A stretch of DNA of 64,000 nt from Streptomyces omiyaensis (GCF_014650895.1 NZ_BMVV01000018.1:62001-126000); one strand, 5' to 3'. Positions 41,631-51,667 are shown, numbered from the stretch's first letter. Translations and numbers: made by a program. The notes: a model not told the origin generated them from the sequence alone.

Positions 41631-43871
41631 TCACCCCTGGTCGGCCGCGTAGGAGGCCATCCAGGTCAGGGCGGCGTTCCAGTTGACGGTGATCTCGTTG
41701 GTGGACCAGGACTGGATGTCGTCGATGTAGCAGAACTGGCCGACGCAGCCCTTCAGTTTCTCCTGGGCGAGCGGGTCCTGGATGCTCGAGTTCGGGCCTC
41801 CGGCGAGCGAACCGGCGGGCGGGTGGGGGGAGTTCGGGTCGAGCTGGCGGGCGTACCAGCGGCTGTGCTGGTTCCGGGAGGCGACCTCGCCGTAGCCGGT
41901 GACGTAGGAGACGTTCAGGGCGTTGCGGCCGAGGACGTAGTCCATGCTCTGGAGGGCTCCGTCGCGGTACTTCGCGTCGCCGGTGAGGTCGTGGGCGGTC
42001 GCGAGGACGACGGCGTTGTTGAGGATCTGGTGGGTGGAGCCCCAGTCGTACTTCTGGCCCTCGGGGGCGTACGGCATGCCGTAGGGGTGCGCCTTCAGGG
42101 TGGCGAGGTAGCGGTCGGCGCCGGCGCGGACGGAGCGGCGGACCCGGTCGCGGTCGGGGAGGCGGCTGGGGACGGTGGCGAGGTCGAGGCGGGCGGGGAC
42201 GGCGGTGGCGGCCCAGTCGAAGGCGACGGGTCCGAAGAGGTCGGCGGTGTGGACCGGGGAGTCCAGGACGTGGTCCCGGTACTCCCGGGCGCCGGTGGTG
42301 AGGTAGAGCTCGGCCGCGGCCCAGTAGAACTCGTCGGCCACGTTCCGGTCGGGGTAGGCGCCGCCGCCGGTGCCGTCGCTCTCCGGGGCGAGGACGTCGG
42401 GGTGGGCGAGGGCGGCGGTCCAGGCCTTGCGGGCCGCGGTGAGCGCGGTCGCGGCGAAGCCGGGGTCGTACGCGGCGTAGAGGCGGGCGGCCTGGGCGGC
42501 GGTCGCGGCGAGGTTGAGGGTGGCGGCGGTGCTCGGCGGGTGCAGTTCGCGCTTCTGCGGGTCGTCGGAAGGAAGCAGCGGCAGGCCGGTCCACTGCTCG
42601 TCGTGGATCTTGTGGTGGGCCATGCCGGCGAGGGGTTCGCCGTCGGGCACCTGCATCTTGAGCAGGAACTCCAGCTCCCAGCGGGCCTCGTCGAGGAGGT
42701 CGGGGACGCCGTTGCCGCTCTCGGGGAGGGCCAGGGTGCCGTCGCCGAGGGCCCCGGGGTCGCCGGTGCGGGCGTGCAGGGCGCGCTCGTGGGTGGCGAG
42801 GAGCTGCCAGACGGAGATGCCGCCGTTGACGACGTACTTGCCGTGGTCGCCGGCGTCGTACCAGCCGCCGGTGACGTCCAGCGTGTAGGCGCAGACGCCG
42901 GGCTGACAGGGGACGCTGCCGTCGCCCCGGTTGGGGGCGACGTCGACGTGGCCGGCCGCGCGGCCGTAGCCGGGGCGCAGGTCGTCGCGGACGGGGGTGC
43001 CGCTGCGCTGGGTGTAGTAGAACTTCGCGGCGTCCAGGCGGAGCCGGTCGTAGGCGGCGGTGCCGATGTCGAAGGGGTGGCTGGTCTCGCCGTCGGCGAC
43101 GAGGGTGAACCCCGTCCCGGAGCCGCGGTGCCGGCCGAAGTCGATGGAGTGGACGTTCTGTCCGGAGGAGGGGTCGACTCCGCGCGGGACGGTCCGGCCG
43201 CGGGCGACGGCGGTGCCGCGGGCGTCGTCCAGCCGCCAGGGCAGCGGCCCGGCGGCCTCGGTGACGAGGGTGGCGTTCTTGGGTCCCCGGGGGAGGTAGG
43301 CGACCTGGTTGACCCGGACGCGGGGGCCGGTGTCGGGCTCGTACGCCTCCGGCGGCACCCCGCCGAGGAGGGACACGTCGTCGAGGCAGAACCGCCAGGG
43401 GGTGGCGGCGCCGCCGAGCTGGAAGGCGACCTGGCCCTGGGCGGTGTCGACCGGCGAGGTGAAGGTGTACGTGTGGGTGTCGCCGTCGGCGTCGAGCGCG
43501 GGCACGGCCTCGTGGTAGGCGTCGTACGGGGCGACCTGGAGGCCGACGACCGCGCGGACGGAGTGGCCCTCGGGGGCGCCGGAGGCGCGGAAGGCGATGC
43601 GGTAGGTCTCGCCCTTGACGAGCGCGAGGTCGTTCTGGCCGACGGCGGCGTCCCAGCGGTTCACGGTGCCGCCGGGCACGTCGGCGCAGAGGCCGCCGCC
43701 GGCCGGGCCCGCGGTGACGCCGCTGGTCCACCAGGACGCGGCGCCGTCGTCGAAGGTGCCGTTCCTGATCCGTTCCACGGCGTCCGCTCCGGCCGGTCCG
43801 GCGGGCAGCGCGGTCAGGCCCGCCGCCAGCAGGGCCGTCAGGGACAGCAGGGCGGTTCTGCGTCGGTTCAC
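41631..43871 (-). CDS. Family 9 endoglucanase with carbohydrate-binding and Ig-like domains
   Basis: A 746-aa secreted cellulase. Signal peptide about 1-29; CBM4/9-like domain about 32-178 (RNGTFDDGAASWW); Ig-like CelD-N domain about 185-275 (RVRVNQVAYLPRGPK); GH9 domain about 280-746. The catalytic Asp pair lies in GGWYDAGDHGKY, the His region in SRNQHSRWY, and the acid glutamate in STNEITVNWN. GTG 43871 with GAGGAG upstream is preferred over a longer frame. A perfect CebR box lies just upstream, tying it to the ceb regulon despite the 14-kb gap from bglC. Confidence 0.94.
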   Translation of the reverse strand: MNRRRTALLSLTALLAAGLTALPAGPAGADAVERIRNGTFDDGAASWWTSGVTAGPAGGGLCADVPGGTVNRWDAAVGQNDLALVKGETYRIAFRASGAPEGHSVRAVVGLQVAPYDAYHEAVPALDADGDTHTYTFTSPVDTAQGQVAFQLGGAATPWRFCLDDVSLLGGVPPEAYEPDTGPRVRVNQVAYLPRGPKNATLVTEAAGPLPWRLDDARGTAVARGRTVPRGVDPSSGQNVHSIDFGRHRGSGTGFTLVADGETSHPFDIGTAAYDRLRLDAAKFYYTQRSGTPVRDDLRPGYGRAAGHVDVAPNRGDGSVPCQPGVCAYTLDVTGGWYDAGDHGKYVVNGGISVWQLLATHERALHARTGDPGALGDGTLALPESGNGVPDLLDEARWELEFLLKMQVPDGEPLAGMAHHKIHDEQWTGLPLLPSDDPQKRELHPPSTAATLNLAATAAQAARLYAAYDPGFAATALTAARKAWTAALAHPDVLAPESDGTGGGAYPDRNVADEFYWAAAELYLTTGAREYRDHVLDSPVHTADLFGPVAFDWAATAVPARLDLATVPSRLPDRDRVRRSVRAGADRYLATLKAHPYGMPYAPEGQKYDWGSTHQILNNAVVLATAHDLTGDAKYRDGALQSMDYVLGRNALNVSYVTGYGEVASRNQHSRWYARQLDPNSPHPPAGSLAGGPNSSIQDPLAQEKLKGCVGQFCYIDDIQSWSTNEITVNWNAALTWMASYAADQG

Positions 43872-43906
43872 GTCCGGACTCCTCGGGGGGTGGCGGAACA
43901 CGTCGA

Positions 43907-43920
43907 TGGGAGCGCTCCCA
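43907..43920. promoter_or_regulatory. CebR box (perfect) before the GH9 gene
   Basis: TGGGAGCGCTCCCA, 36 bases upstream of the GH9 GTG. Identical to the boxes at 19596, 24684 and 24860. The rest of 43921-44212 shows one inverted repeat (44018-44026/44038-44046) and no gene. Confidence 0.88.
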
Positions 43921-44212
43921 ATCGGGCGGTGGACATCCTGGCGGCCGGAGCGCGGAGACGTCAACGGCCCCGACGGGACCAGACTCCCCCGGCTCGATTA
44001 CGGCCAATCGGAGAGCACCCCTCCGGTCGCCCGCGCGCCGGAGGGGAAAAGACCGCGGCACCTGGCCTCCGGGGCCCCCGCGGACGCCGCTGTCGCACGG
44101 GCATCGCACGGGTGTCACGGACCCGTCACACGCCCGTCGCGGCCCCATCGAACTCGCGTCCCCCGGCGTGGCCGGAAACCACGGGCGCCAACCCCGCGCT
44201 CCCCCACCGGCG

Positions 44213-44241
44213 TTGATCACACCCCCGTGACCTCCCATACT
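44213..44241 (+). promoter_or_regulatory. Putative promoter of the S8 peptidase
   Basis: TTGATC (44213-44218), 17-base spacer, CATACT (44236-44241). The expected transcript would start near 44248, 70 bases before the TTG start. Confidence 0.45.
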
Positions 44242-44320
44242 GCGCTGACCGGCCGCGGGCGCCGTCAGCGCCGCCGGCCGGAAACACCACTCCACCTCGT
44301 CCCTAGCTCCTGGGGGAGAC

Positions 44321-47300
44321 TTGCGCGCACACGTGCGGAAAGCACGCGCCCTGACGATCGCGGCGGCCACCTCGGTGGCCCTCGTGGCGGGCACGACCGG
44401 CCCGGCCACCGCGATCACCCTGACCACCCCGCCCGCCTCCGCCCCGCAGCACGCCCGGCTCGGCGGCGACCAGCGGATCCCGCTCGTCACCGGCGACCAC
44501 GTGGTCGTGGACGCCGAGGGCCGCATGGTGCGGTTCGAGGCGGCCCCCGGCCGCGAACGCATACCCGTCGAGGTGCGGCGCACCGGCGACCGCACCCTGG
44601 TGGTGCCCGCCGACGCCGGGCCCCTGATCGCCGACGGGCGGCTCGACCAGCGGCTCTTCGACCTCTCCGTGCTCACCGACCCCCGGCTGCGGGCGAGCCA
44701 CCGCTCCGGGCTGAAGCTGATCGTCCGGTACGAGGGGGGTGCCGGTGCCGCGCGGGACCGGGTCCGCTCGGCCGGCGACACCGAGCTGCGCCGGACCTTC
44801 CCGACCCTCGGGGCCGACGCCCTGCTCGCCTCCCGGGACGACCTGACCCGGGTGTGGGAGGCCCTGACGGACCGGCGGGCGAGCGGCGCGCGGACCGCCG
44901 CCACCGGCATCGCCGCGGTGTGGCTGGACGGGGTCCGGGGCGCGAGCCTCGACCGCAGCGTCCGGCAGATCGGCGCCGACAAGGCCTGGGAGGCCGGCTA
45001 CGACGGCACCGGCGTGCGGATCGCCGTCCTCGACACCGGCGTCGACCGCACCCACGCCGACCTCAGGACCCGGGTGGTCGGCGAGCGGAACTTCTCCGCC
45101 TCCCCCGACGCGGTGGACCGCGTCGGCCACGGCACCCACGTCGCCTCGATCGCCGCCGGCACCGGCGCCGCGTCCGGCGGCCGGTACAAGGGCGTGGCGT
45201 CCGGTGCCGAGCTGATCAGCGGGAAGGTGCTCGACGACGAGGGGTACGGCGACGACTCCGCCGTCCTCGCGGGCATGGAGTGGGCGGCCGCCGAGGGCGC
45301 CGACGTGGTCAACCTCAGCCTCGGCGGCGCCGACAGCCCCGGCGTCGACCCGCTGGAGGCGGCGATCGACCGGCTCACGGCGGAGAAGGGCGTCCTCTTC
45401 GCCGTCGCGGCGGGCAACGAGGGCGAGTCCGGCCCGTCGAGCATCGGCTCCCCGGGCAGCGCGGACGCCGCGCTGACCGTCGGCGCCGTCGACCACGAGG
45501 ACCGGCTCGCCCCCTTCTCCGGCACCGGTCCGCGCCTCGGCGACGGCGCCGTGAAGCCGGACGTGACCGCGCCCGGCGTCGCCATCACGGCGGCCGCGGC
45601 CCCCGGCAGCGCGATCGACACGCGCCCCGGCACCCCGCACCCGGCCCCCGGCTACCTCCGGATCGACGGCACCTCCATGGCCACCCCGCACGTGGCGGGC
45701 GCGGCCGCGCTCCTCAAGCAGCGGCACCCGGAGTGGACGGCCGCCGAGCTCAAGGGCGCGCTGACCGGCTCCGCCGAGGGCGGCGCCGGGCTCACCGCCT
45801 TCCAGCAGGGCGCGGGCCGGGTCCGGGCCGACCGGGCGCTCGACCAGACCGTGATCGCCGAGCCGGGGTCGCTGGACTTCGGCACGGCCCCGTGGCCGCA
45901 CGCCGACGACGCGCCGGTCACCCGGCAGGTCGTCTACCGCAACCTCGGAACCGCCGACGTCACCCTCGACCTGTCGGTGTCGGGCCTGGACCCGGCCGGC
46001 CGGCCCCGGCGGGCTTCTTCGCCCTCGGCGCCCCCCGGGTGACCGTGCCGGCCGGCGGCACGGCGGCCGTCGGCCTCGTCGCCGACACGCGTCTCGGCGA
46101 CGCCGACGGCGCCTACTCGGGCTACGTCACCGCCTCCGGCGGGGGCGGGCCCGTGCGGACCGCCGCCGTCGCCGTGCGGGAGGCGGAGTCCTACGACCTC
46201 ACCGTCCGCACGCTCGGCCGCGACGGCGGCGACGCCGCGCACTTCGCCACCACGCTGACCGGTGTCGGCGGCCCGGCCGCCGGCCACCAGTCCCGGATCG
46301 ACGACGAGCCCGGCAGCCACACGCTCCGCGTCCCCAAGGGCTCGTACACCCTCAACACGGCCGTCTACGAGGACCCTTCGGACTACGCCAGGGGCACCGA
46401 CTGGATCGCCCAGCCCCGTCTGGACGTCTCCCGCGACACCACCGTCACCGTCGACGCGCGCACGACCCGGCCGGTGGAGCTGACCGTGCCGGGGATCGAC
46501 CGGGCGGACTACGCGGGCACGTACTACGAGCGGGACACGGAGATCGGCCGGGTCGGCAACGGCTGGGTCCTGCGGGGCTTCACCGGCTTCCGCACCGCCC
46601 ACCAAGGGCCCGCCGTCACCGACGGGTCGCTCCTGCAGACCTGGGACGCGCACTTCCTGAAGGACGCCACGACCCAGTACGCGGTGGCCTTCGGCGGGAA
46701 GACGGCGACCGTCGCCACCGGCTACGCCCGGCACGTGAAGGCGGACGGGTTCGCCACCCTGAAGGTCGGCCTCGGCGCCTCCGCGCCCGGCAAGACGGCG
46801 CTCGCCTCGCCCTACGCGCACCTGCCCGGAGCCCCCGAGGGCAACGGCTTCTCCGCCCGGCAGGCCGCGCCGGGCGTCCGCACCTTCCACGTCTCGACCG
46901 CCGACGGCGTGCGCTGGCTCACCCGCTACAACCAGCTGGGCGCGCCGGACGAGTGGGGGTACCCCGCCTTCGAGGGCGGCTACGAGATGGCCGCGCCGAA
47001 GCGGTACGAGGCCGGCCGGACGTACCGGGAGAGGTTCAACACCGGTGTCCTCGGCCCGCTCCTGGGCGAGGGCACGGGCGTGTTCCGCACCGCGCCGGAC
47101 CCGGCGACGGGCGAGCAGCGGCTCGTCGGCGCCGTGCCGCTGCTGGCCGACGGCCGGGGCCACACGGGCGCCTCCCGCCACTCCTCGGCGACGACGACGC
47201 TCTACCGCGACGGCGTCCGGGTCGCGTCGAACACCGATCCGCTGAGCGGTGGGGAGCCCTTCGCCGTGGACGGCTCCGACGCCGCGTACCGGCTGGTGAC

Positions 47301-47697
47301 CTCGGTCGAGCGGCCGGCGGAGGTCGGCGGGGCGTCGACCCGGGTCGAGACCTCGTTCGCGTTCCGCTCACGGCAGGTGGCGGCGACGACGTCGCTCCCG
47401 GTGTCCACGGTCCGCTTCGCGGCCCCCGTCGACCTCGCCACCCTGGCCCCGGCGCGGGCGCGGGTCACCGTCCCGGTGACGGTGCAGGGTTCGGCGGCCG
47501 GCGGCAACCTCGCGTCGCTCTCCGTCAAGGTCAGTCACGACGAGGGGAAGACCTGGCTCTCCGTGCCGGTCGTCGACGGCCGGATCACCGTGCGCAACCC
47601 GGTGAGGGGCGGCGGCATCTCGCTCTTCGCCGAGGTCACGGACCGGCAGGGCAACACGTCGACGGTGTCGATCCGCAACGCGTGGTCCGGGAGGTGA
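44321..47697 (+). pseudogene. Secreted S8 (subtilisin-like) serine peptidase, disrupted by a frameshift
   Basis: The first frame (44321-46042, 573 aa) has a signal peptide, a pro-region and the full protease domain: Asp in AVLDTGVD, His in GHGTHVAS, Ser in GTSMATPHVAG. It then leaves the family sequence near 46006. From that point the expected continuation PAPAGFFALG, beta-sandwich domains and a C-terminus ending at 47697 read on in another frame. The shift lies in three GGCC units (45994-46005); one more unit would restore a protein of about 1125 aa. TTG start with GGGGGAG upstream, or GTG 44333. Either a real mutation, a slippage-prone site or a sequencing error. Confidence 0.8.
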
Positions 47698-47736
47698 GGG
47701 GGTGACCTCCGCCCCCGGGCGGAGGGCGTGACCGGG

Positions 47737-47767
47737 CCGGCGCCACCTCGTGGGGAGGTGGCGCCGG
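47737..47767. terminator. Bidirectional terminator between peptidase and pirin
   Basis: Perfect 13-base arms CCGGCGCCACCTC (47737-47749) and complement (47755-47767), 5-base loop, between convergent genes. Confidence 0.75.
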
Positions 47768-47788
47768 TCCGGCGCGTCCGCGCTCCGG

Positions 47789-48706
47789 TCAGCCCGGGTT
47801 GCGGCGGGGCTTGAGCGGGGTGGTGGGGAGTTCGGGGGCCGGGAGGCGGTCGCCGGGGTAGCCGGCGACGGCGCCGAAGCGGTCGGAGGCGGCGGCCCAG
47901 TCCTCCCTGGCCCGCCGGATCTCGGCGTCGGTGCGGGCGATGAAGTTCCACCACATGACGATCTCCTCGCCGAAGGGCGGGCCGCCGAGGAGGACCGCGC
48001 GGGCCCGGTGCGGGGAGGTGTTGGCGAGGGTGAGGGCGGCGCGGCCGGGAGCGGTGTAGCCGAGTTCGGCGGGGCGCAGCGCGGTGCCCTCCAGGGTGAC
48101 GTCGCCCTCGTCGACGAGGAGGCCGTGCTCGAACTCCGGGTCCACCGCGAGGGTCACGGTGGCCCCGGGGTCGAGGAGGACCTCGGCGCCGAGGAGCGGG
48201 GTGAAGGCGGGGACCGGGGAGGTGTCGCCGGCCAGGGTGCCGAGGAAGACGCGGAGTTCGGCGCCGTCGACGCGCACCGGGCGGGGGGCGTGGTGGGTGA
48301 AGTCGCGCGGGGTGTCGCGGTGGGCGTCGGGGAGCGCGACCCAGAGCTGCACGCCGTGCAGCACGGTGGTGTCGGGGGTGGAGACCTCGGAGTGGGCGAT
48401 GCCGTGGCCGCCCGTCATGAGGTTGATCTCGCCGGGGCGCACGGCGGCGTGGCTGCCGAGGCTGTCGCGGTGCTCGATCTCGCCGCTGAACAGCCAGCTG
48501 ACGGTCTGGAGCCCGATGTGGGGGTGGGGCGCGACGTCCATGCCGCCGGAGGCGGCGACCGGGTCGGGGCCGTAGTGGTCGGCGAAGCACCAGGCGCCGA
48601 TCAGGGTGCGGGCCCGCTGGGGCAGCGTGCGACGGACGGTCATGGCGCGCGGGCCGCCCAGCGGGACGTCCCGGGGCGTGAGGATCTCGACCTTCGTGTC
48701 GCCCAT
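47789..48706 (-). CDS. Pirin family protein
   Basis: A 305-aa double cupin. The N-terminal metal-binding set HPHIGLQT, HRDSLG and GEINLMTGGHGIAHSE is intact, as in iron-binding pirins and quercetinase-like enzymes. The C-terminal cupin includes GGPPFGEEIVMWWNF. ATG 48706 has AGGAGGGG seven bases before it. The physiological role is unknown; the family is often linked to oxidative stress. Confidence 0.92.
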   Translation of the reverse strand: MGDTKVEILTPRDVPLGGPRAMTVRRTLPQRARTLIGAWCFADHYGPDPVAASGGMDVAPHPHIGLQTVSWLFSGEIEHRDSLGSHAAVRPGEINLMTGGHGIAHSEVSTPDTTVLHGVQLWVALPDAHRDTPRDFTHHAPRPVRVDGAELRVFLGTLAGDTSPVPAFTPLLGAEVLLDPGATVTLAVDPEFEHGLLVDEGDVTLEGTALRPAELGYTAPGRAALTLANTSPHRARAVLLGGPPFGEEIVMWWNFIARTDAEIRRAREDWAAASDRFGAVAGYPGDRLPAPELPTTPLKPRRNPG

Positions 48707-48835
48707 CTCCGACCCCTCCTCTTTTAGTTCGACTTTCAACCATTGTGGGCGACGGTCCGCGCCGCCGCAAGTCCATGATCCACCGGCGCCGCGTACCCTC
48801 GGCCCGACAGCCCTCCCCTCCCGACAGGAACCGGC

Positions 48836-49315
48836 ATGGACCTCCTCCCCTGCGCCCCCGGCCACGCCGCCGCCGTCGCCCGCTGGCCCGCCTCCGCCAC
48901 CGAGGCGCTCCACTGGTGCGGGCACCGCGGCCACCCGGTGCCCGCGGAGACAGTCGCCGGGTGGAGCCGGGACCCGGACAGCCACGCGTACGTCCTGACC
49001 GACGGGACGGAGCTCCTCGGCTACGGGGAGGTCTGGCACGACCACGAGGAGGACGAGGCCGAACTGGCCCGCATCGTCGTCGCGCCGGACGCGCGCGGCC
49101 GCGGCCTGGGCCGCGCCCTCGTCCGGCTGCTGCTCGCCGAGGCGCGGGCGGCCGGCTTCGCGGAGGTGTTCCTGCGCGTCCACCCCAACAACGCGGGGGC
49201 CCTGCGCTGCTACGAGGGGGCCGGCTTCGGGCGGGTCGACGCGGGGACGGCGGCGGCCTGGAACGCCGCCCAGCCGGTGGCCTACGTCTGGCTCCGGAAC
49301 GAACCGTCCGCCTGA
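48836..49315 (+). CDS. GNAT family N-acetyltransferase
   Basis: A 159-aa GNAT. Motif A is LARIVVAPDARGRGLGRALVR (RGxGxG pattern) near residue 85 and motif B is VHPNNAGALRCYEGAGF near 118. Divergent from pirin. Substrate unknown. Confidence 0.88.
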   Translation: MDLLPCAPGHAAAVARWPASATEALHWCGHRGHPVPAETVAGWSRDPDSHAYVLTDGTELLGYGEVWHDHEEDEAELARIVVAPDARGRGLGRALVRLLLAEARAAGFAEVFLRVHPNNAGALRCYEGAGFGRVDAGTAAAWNAAQPVAYVWLRNEPSA

Positions 49316-49439
49316 GGACCGCCTCGGACCTCCCGTCCCCCGCACGCTCCGGACGTCCGGCGTCCGGCCCGGCTGTTCCCGCCCGGGGCGGGTAGACGCC
49401 CCCACGAGAACCTCCGGGGGACGGAAGGCGGCGAGGATC

Positions 49440-49631
49440 GTGCGAACACACGGCGGCGCGGGCCACCAGGACCACGGCGGACGGCACCGGCTCACCGACG
49501 AGGAGTTCAGGACGCTGATGCGGGAGGCCAGGTCCATGGCCCGGCGCGGCTCCCTGGGCCGGCCCCCGCCGGGCGACGTGGACTTCGCCCTCCGCACGCA
49601 GCACGCCGAGTTCGGCGCCGCGGCGCACTGA
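49440..49631 (+). CDS. Small hypothetical protein
   Basis: A 63-aa charged, histidine-rich protein (GHQDHGGRHR near the N-terminus, then a helix TDEEFRTLMREARSMARR). Starts at GTG 49440 with GAGGA in front. Codon third positions are strongly G/C, as in real genes here. No recognised domain. Confidence 0.55.
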   Translation: MRTHGGAGHQDHGGRHRLTDEEFRTLMREARSMARRGSLGRPPPGDVDFALRTQHAEFGAAAH

Positions 49632-49810
49632 GCGGGCTCGGAGGAGACGGGCCGCCCCGAGCGGTCGCCCTCCGGCGCCGCGGACGGGGCGCCGGAGGAA
49701 GCGGGGGCACCGGAGGGAGCGACGGCAGCGGCGGCGCGATCGGGTGAAGCCGCCGCCGGGCGCGGCCCCGCGTGCCGGGGCCACCGGCCCGGTGCGGGCA
49801 GGGTGGGCCC

Positions 49811-50257
49811 ATGACGGCGGCCTCCAGGACACGTGCGGGAAGAACCGGCCGACGCCTGTCGGGCGGCCTCCCGCACGCCCTGCTGTGCGCCCTCCTCGTG
49901 TCCGGCTGCGGGGCCTCCGCGGCCCGCGTCGACGGCGCGACCGACGCCGGCCGGCGCTTCGCCGCCGCGCTCGCCGCCGGGGACCACCGCGCCGCCTGCG
50001 CGCTGCTCGCCCCCGCGACCCGCGAGGAGATCGAGGACGACGGCCGGATCCCGTGCCGGACGGCGCTGTGGGAGGCCGGACCGCCGGTCGCGGGGCAGCC
50101 GCGCGGGACGGACGTCTACGGGAACGAGGCACTGGTGCGGATGACGGGCGACACGCTGTTCCTGTCGCGGTTCGACGAGGGGTGGCGGGTGACGGCGGCC
50201 GGCTGCGAGCCCCAGGGCGGCGACGAGCCGTACCGCTGCTCGGTGAAGGGGGGCTGA
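49811..50257 (+). CDS. Small lipoprotein, function unknown
   Basis: A 148-aa protein with an Arg-rich leader and lipobox LLVSGCG, cysteine near residue 33. The remainder contains ACALLAPATREEIED, a pattern common in actinobacterial lipoproteins of unknown role, and a beta-rich end with two cysteines. ATG 49811 chosen over GTG 49772 because it starts the leader. It precedes two membrane-protein genes within 5 bases. Confidence 0.75.
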   Translation: MTAASRTRAGRTGRRLSGGLPHALLCALLVSGCGASAARVDGATDAGRRFAAALAAGDHRAACALLAPATREEIEDDGRIPCRTALWEAGPPVAGQPRGTDVYGNEALVRMTGDTLFLSRFDEGWRVTAAGCEPQGGDEPYRCSVKGG

Positions 50258-50261
50258 CGGC

Positions 50262-50345
50262 GTGCGGGGCCTCTTCCTCGGCTGCGTGGTGACGATCCTC
50301 GGCGGTCTCGCGTACTTCACGGTGATCGGGGCGATGCACCGGTGA
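50262..50345 (+). CDS. 27-aa membrane miniprotein
   Basis: GTG 50262 opens a 27-residue frame (LFLGCVVTILGGLAYFTVIG core) that is one transmembrane helix with an Arg near each end. It begins 4 bases after the lipoprotein stop and its TGA overlaps the GTG of the DUF6766 gene (GTGA). Position and composition argue for a real coupled small protein; no homology claim is made. Confidence 0.5.
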   Translation: MRGLFLGCVVTILGGLAYFTVIGAMHR

Positions 50346-51034
50346 CGGGCGCGCGCGACCGCACCGGGTTCTGGCGCTCCAACAGCCTCACCCTCGTCTT
50401 CGGCGGGGCCTTCCTCGTCGTCCTCGCCGCCCAGGCGGTCGCCGGGCGCGCCGAGTTCAACGAACAGCTGGCCCTGGCCGGGCTCCGGCAGGTCGGCCTC
50501 GGCGCCTACCTCGCCTCCTCCGACTTCGCCGTGGACGTCACGGAGAACTGGCAGTCGGAGTTCCTCCAGTTCTTCCTGTACGTGTACGGCACCGTCTACC
50601 TCCTCCAGCGCGGCTCCCCGGAGTCGAAGCCGCTGGACCGGGTGGGGACCGAGAGCGAGCGGGACCAGCGGATGGGCGAGCACGCCCGGTCCGACTCGCC
50701 CTCCTGGGCCGGGACGAAGGACTGGCGGCAGTCCCTCTACTCGCGGTCGCTGGGCCTGACCATGGCCGCCTTCTTCGTCCTGTCGTGGTTCGCCCAGTCG
50801 GTGGCCGGGGCCGCGGCCTACGACGGCGAGCGGCTGCGGCAGCTCCAGGAGCCGATCGGCTGGGGCGCGTACCTCCTCTCGGCGGACTTCTGGAGCCGCT
50901 CGCTGCAGAACTGGCAGTCCGAACTCCTCGCCGTGGCCGCGATGGCCGTCCTCTCCGTCTACCTCCGCCAGCGCGGCTCCCCCGAGTCCAAGCCGGTCGG
51001 CTCGGCGCACGCCTCGACCGGCGTCGAGGGCTGA
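50342..51034 (+). CDS. DUF6766 family membrane protein with internal duplication
   Basis: A 230-aa membrane protein, likely four helices. The two halves repeat one pattern: hydrophobic helix, AQAVAG or AQSVAG, GAYL, ENWQSEFL or QNWQSELL, then a helix ending VYLxQRGSPESKP (near residues 82-97 and 210-225). The identical cytoplasmic tail QRGSPESKP in both copies is striking. GTG start overlaps the miniprotein stop. Role unknown. Confidence 0.8.
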   Translation: MTGARDRTGFWRSNSLTLVFGGAFLVVLAAQAVAGRAEFNEQLALAGLRQVGLGAYLASSDFAVDVTENWQSEFLQFFLYVYGTVYLLQRGSPESKPLDRVGTESERDQRMGEHARSDSPSWAGTKDWRQSLYSRSLGLTMAAFFVLSWFAQSVAGAAAYDGERLRQLQEPIGWGAYLLSADFWSRSLQNWQSELLAVAAMAVLSVYLRQRGSPESKPVGSAHASTGVEG

Positions 51035-51106
51035 ACCGGGCCGGACGGGGCACTCGCTCCGCAGGGCCGGCCGCGGGCCGGGCAGGACACCCCCAAGGAG
51101 GGACCC

Positions 51107-51583
51107 ATGGACGGGATCGTGATGCTCCGCGAGGACCACAAGGCCGTGGAGAAGCTCTTCAAGGAGTTCGAGCGCGCGGACGACGGCGACCACCGCCGCA
51201 AGCGGGAGCTCGCCGACGACGTCATCCGGGAACTGACCGCGCACGCCTGGATCGAGGAACGGGTCTTCTACCCCGCCGCCCGGGAGGCGGCGCCGGACAC
51301 CCGGGACCACGTCCTGGAGAGCGTCGAGGAGCACCACGCCGTGCTGTGGATGCTGTCGGAGCTGGACGGGCTCGACCCGGAGGACGAGCGCTTCGACGCC
51401 AAGATGGCGGTGCTGATGGAGAACGTCCGGCACCACGTCGAGGAGGAGGAGAGCGACTGGTTCCCCGAGGTCCGCAAGGCGATGGGCCGCAAGCGGCTCC
51501 TCGAACTGGGCGAGCGCATGGCCGAGGAGCGGCACCACGCCCCCCGCAGCCCGCTCGACGTGCCCAGCGCGGAGGCGGCCTGA
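51107..51583 (+). CDS. Hemerythrin HHE domain-containing protein
   Basis: A 158-aa four-helix protein. Metal-ligand motifs are visible: LREDHKAVEKLF, HAWIEERVFYP, EEHHAVLWML and HHVEEEESDWFPE. It probably binds a di-iron centre and senses or scavenges oxygen or reactive nitrogen species. Stands alone before a strong terminator. Confidence 0.92.
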   Translation: MDGIVMLREDHKAVEKLFKEFERADDGDHRRKRELADDVIRELTAHAWIEERVFYPAAREAAPDTRDHVLESVEEHHAVLWMLSELDGLDPEDERFDAKMAVLMENVRHHVEEEESDWFPEVRKAMGRKRLLELGERMAEERHHAPRSPLDVPSAEAA

Positions 51584-51609
51584 CGGCGCGCCCCCCGCGG
51601 ACCGGCGTG

Positions 51610-51644
51610 CGGAAGGCGGCCCCGGGAGACGGGGCCGCCTTCCG
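51610..51644. terminator. Bidirectional terminator between hemerythrin and phosphoesterase genes
   Basis: Perfect 14-base arms (51610-51623, 51631-51644) with a 7-base loop, at the junction of convergent genes. Confidence 0.82.
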
Positions 51645-51667
51645 GCGCGCGGCCTGGCCGCGCGGTG

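Noticed and set aside
44018..44046. Rho-independent terminator after GH9/peptidase promoter
   Set aside because: The 9-bp stem is followed by A residues, not T, on the + strand, and it lies upstream of both genes rather than at an end.
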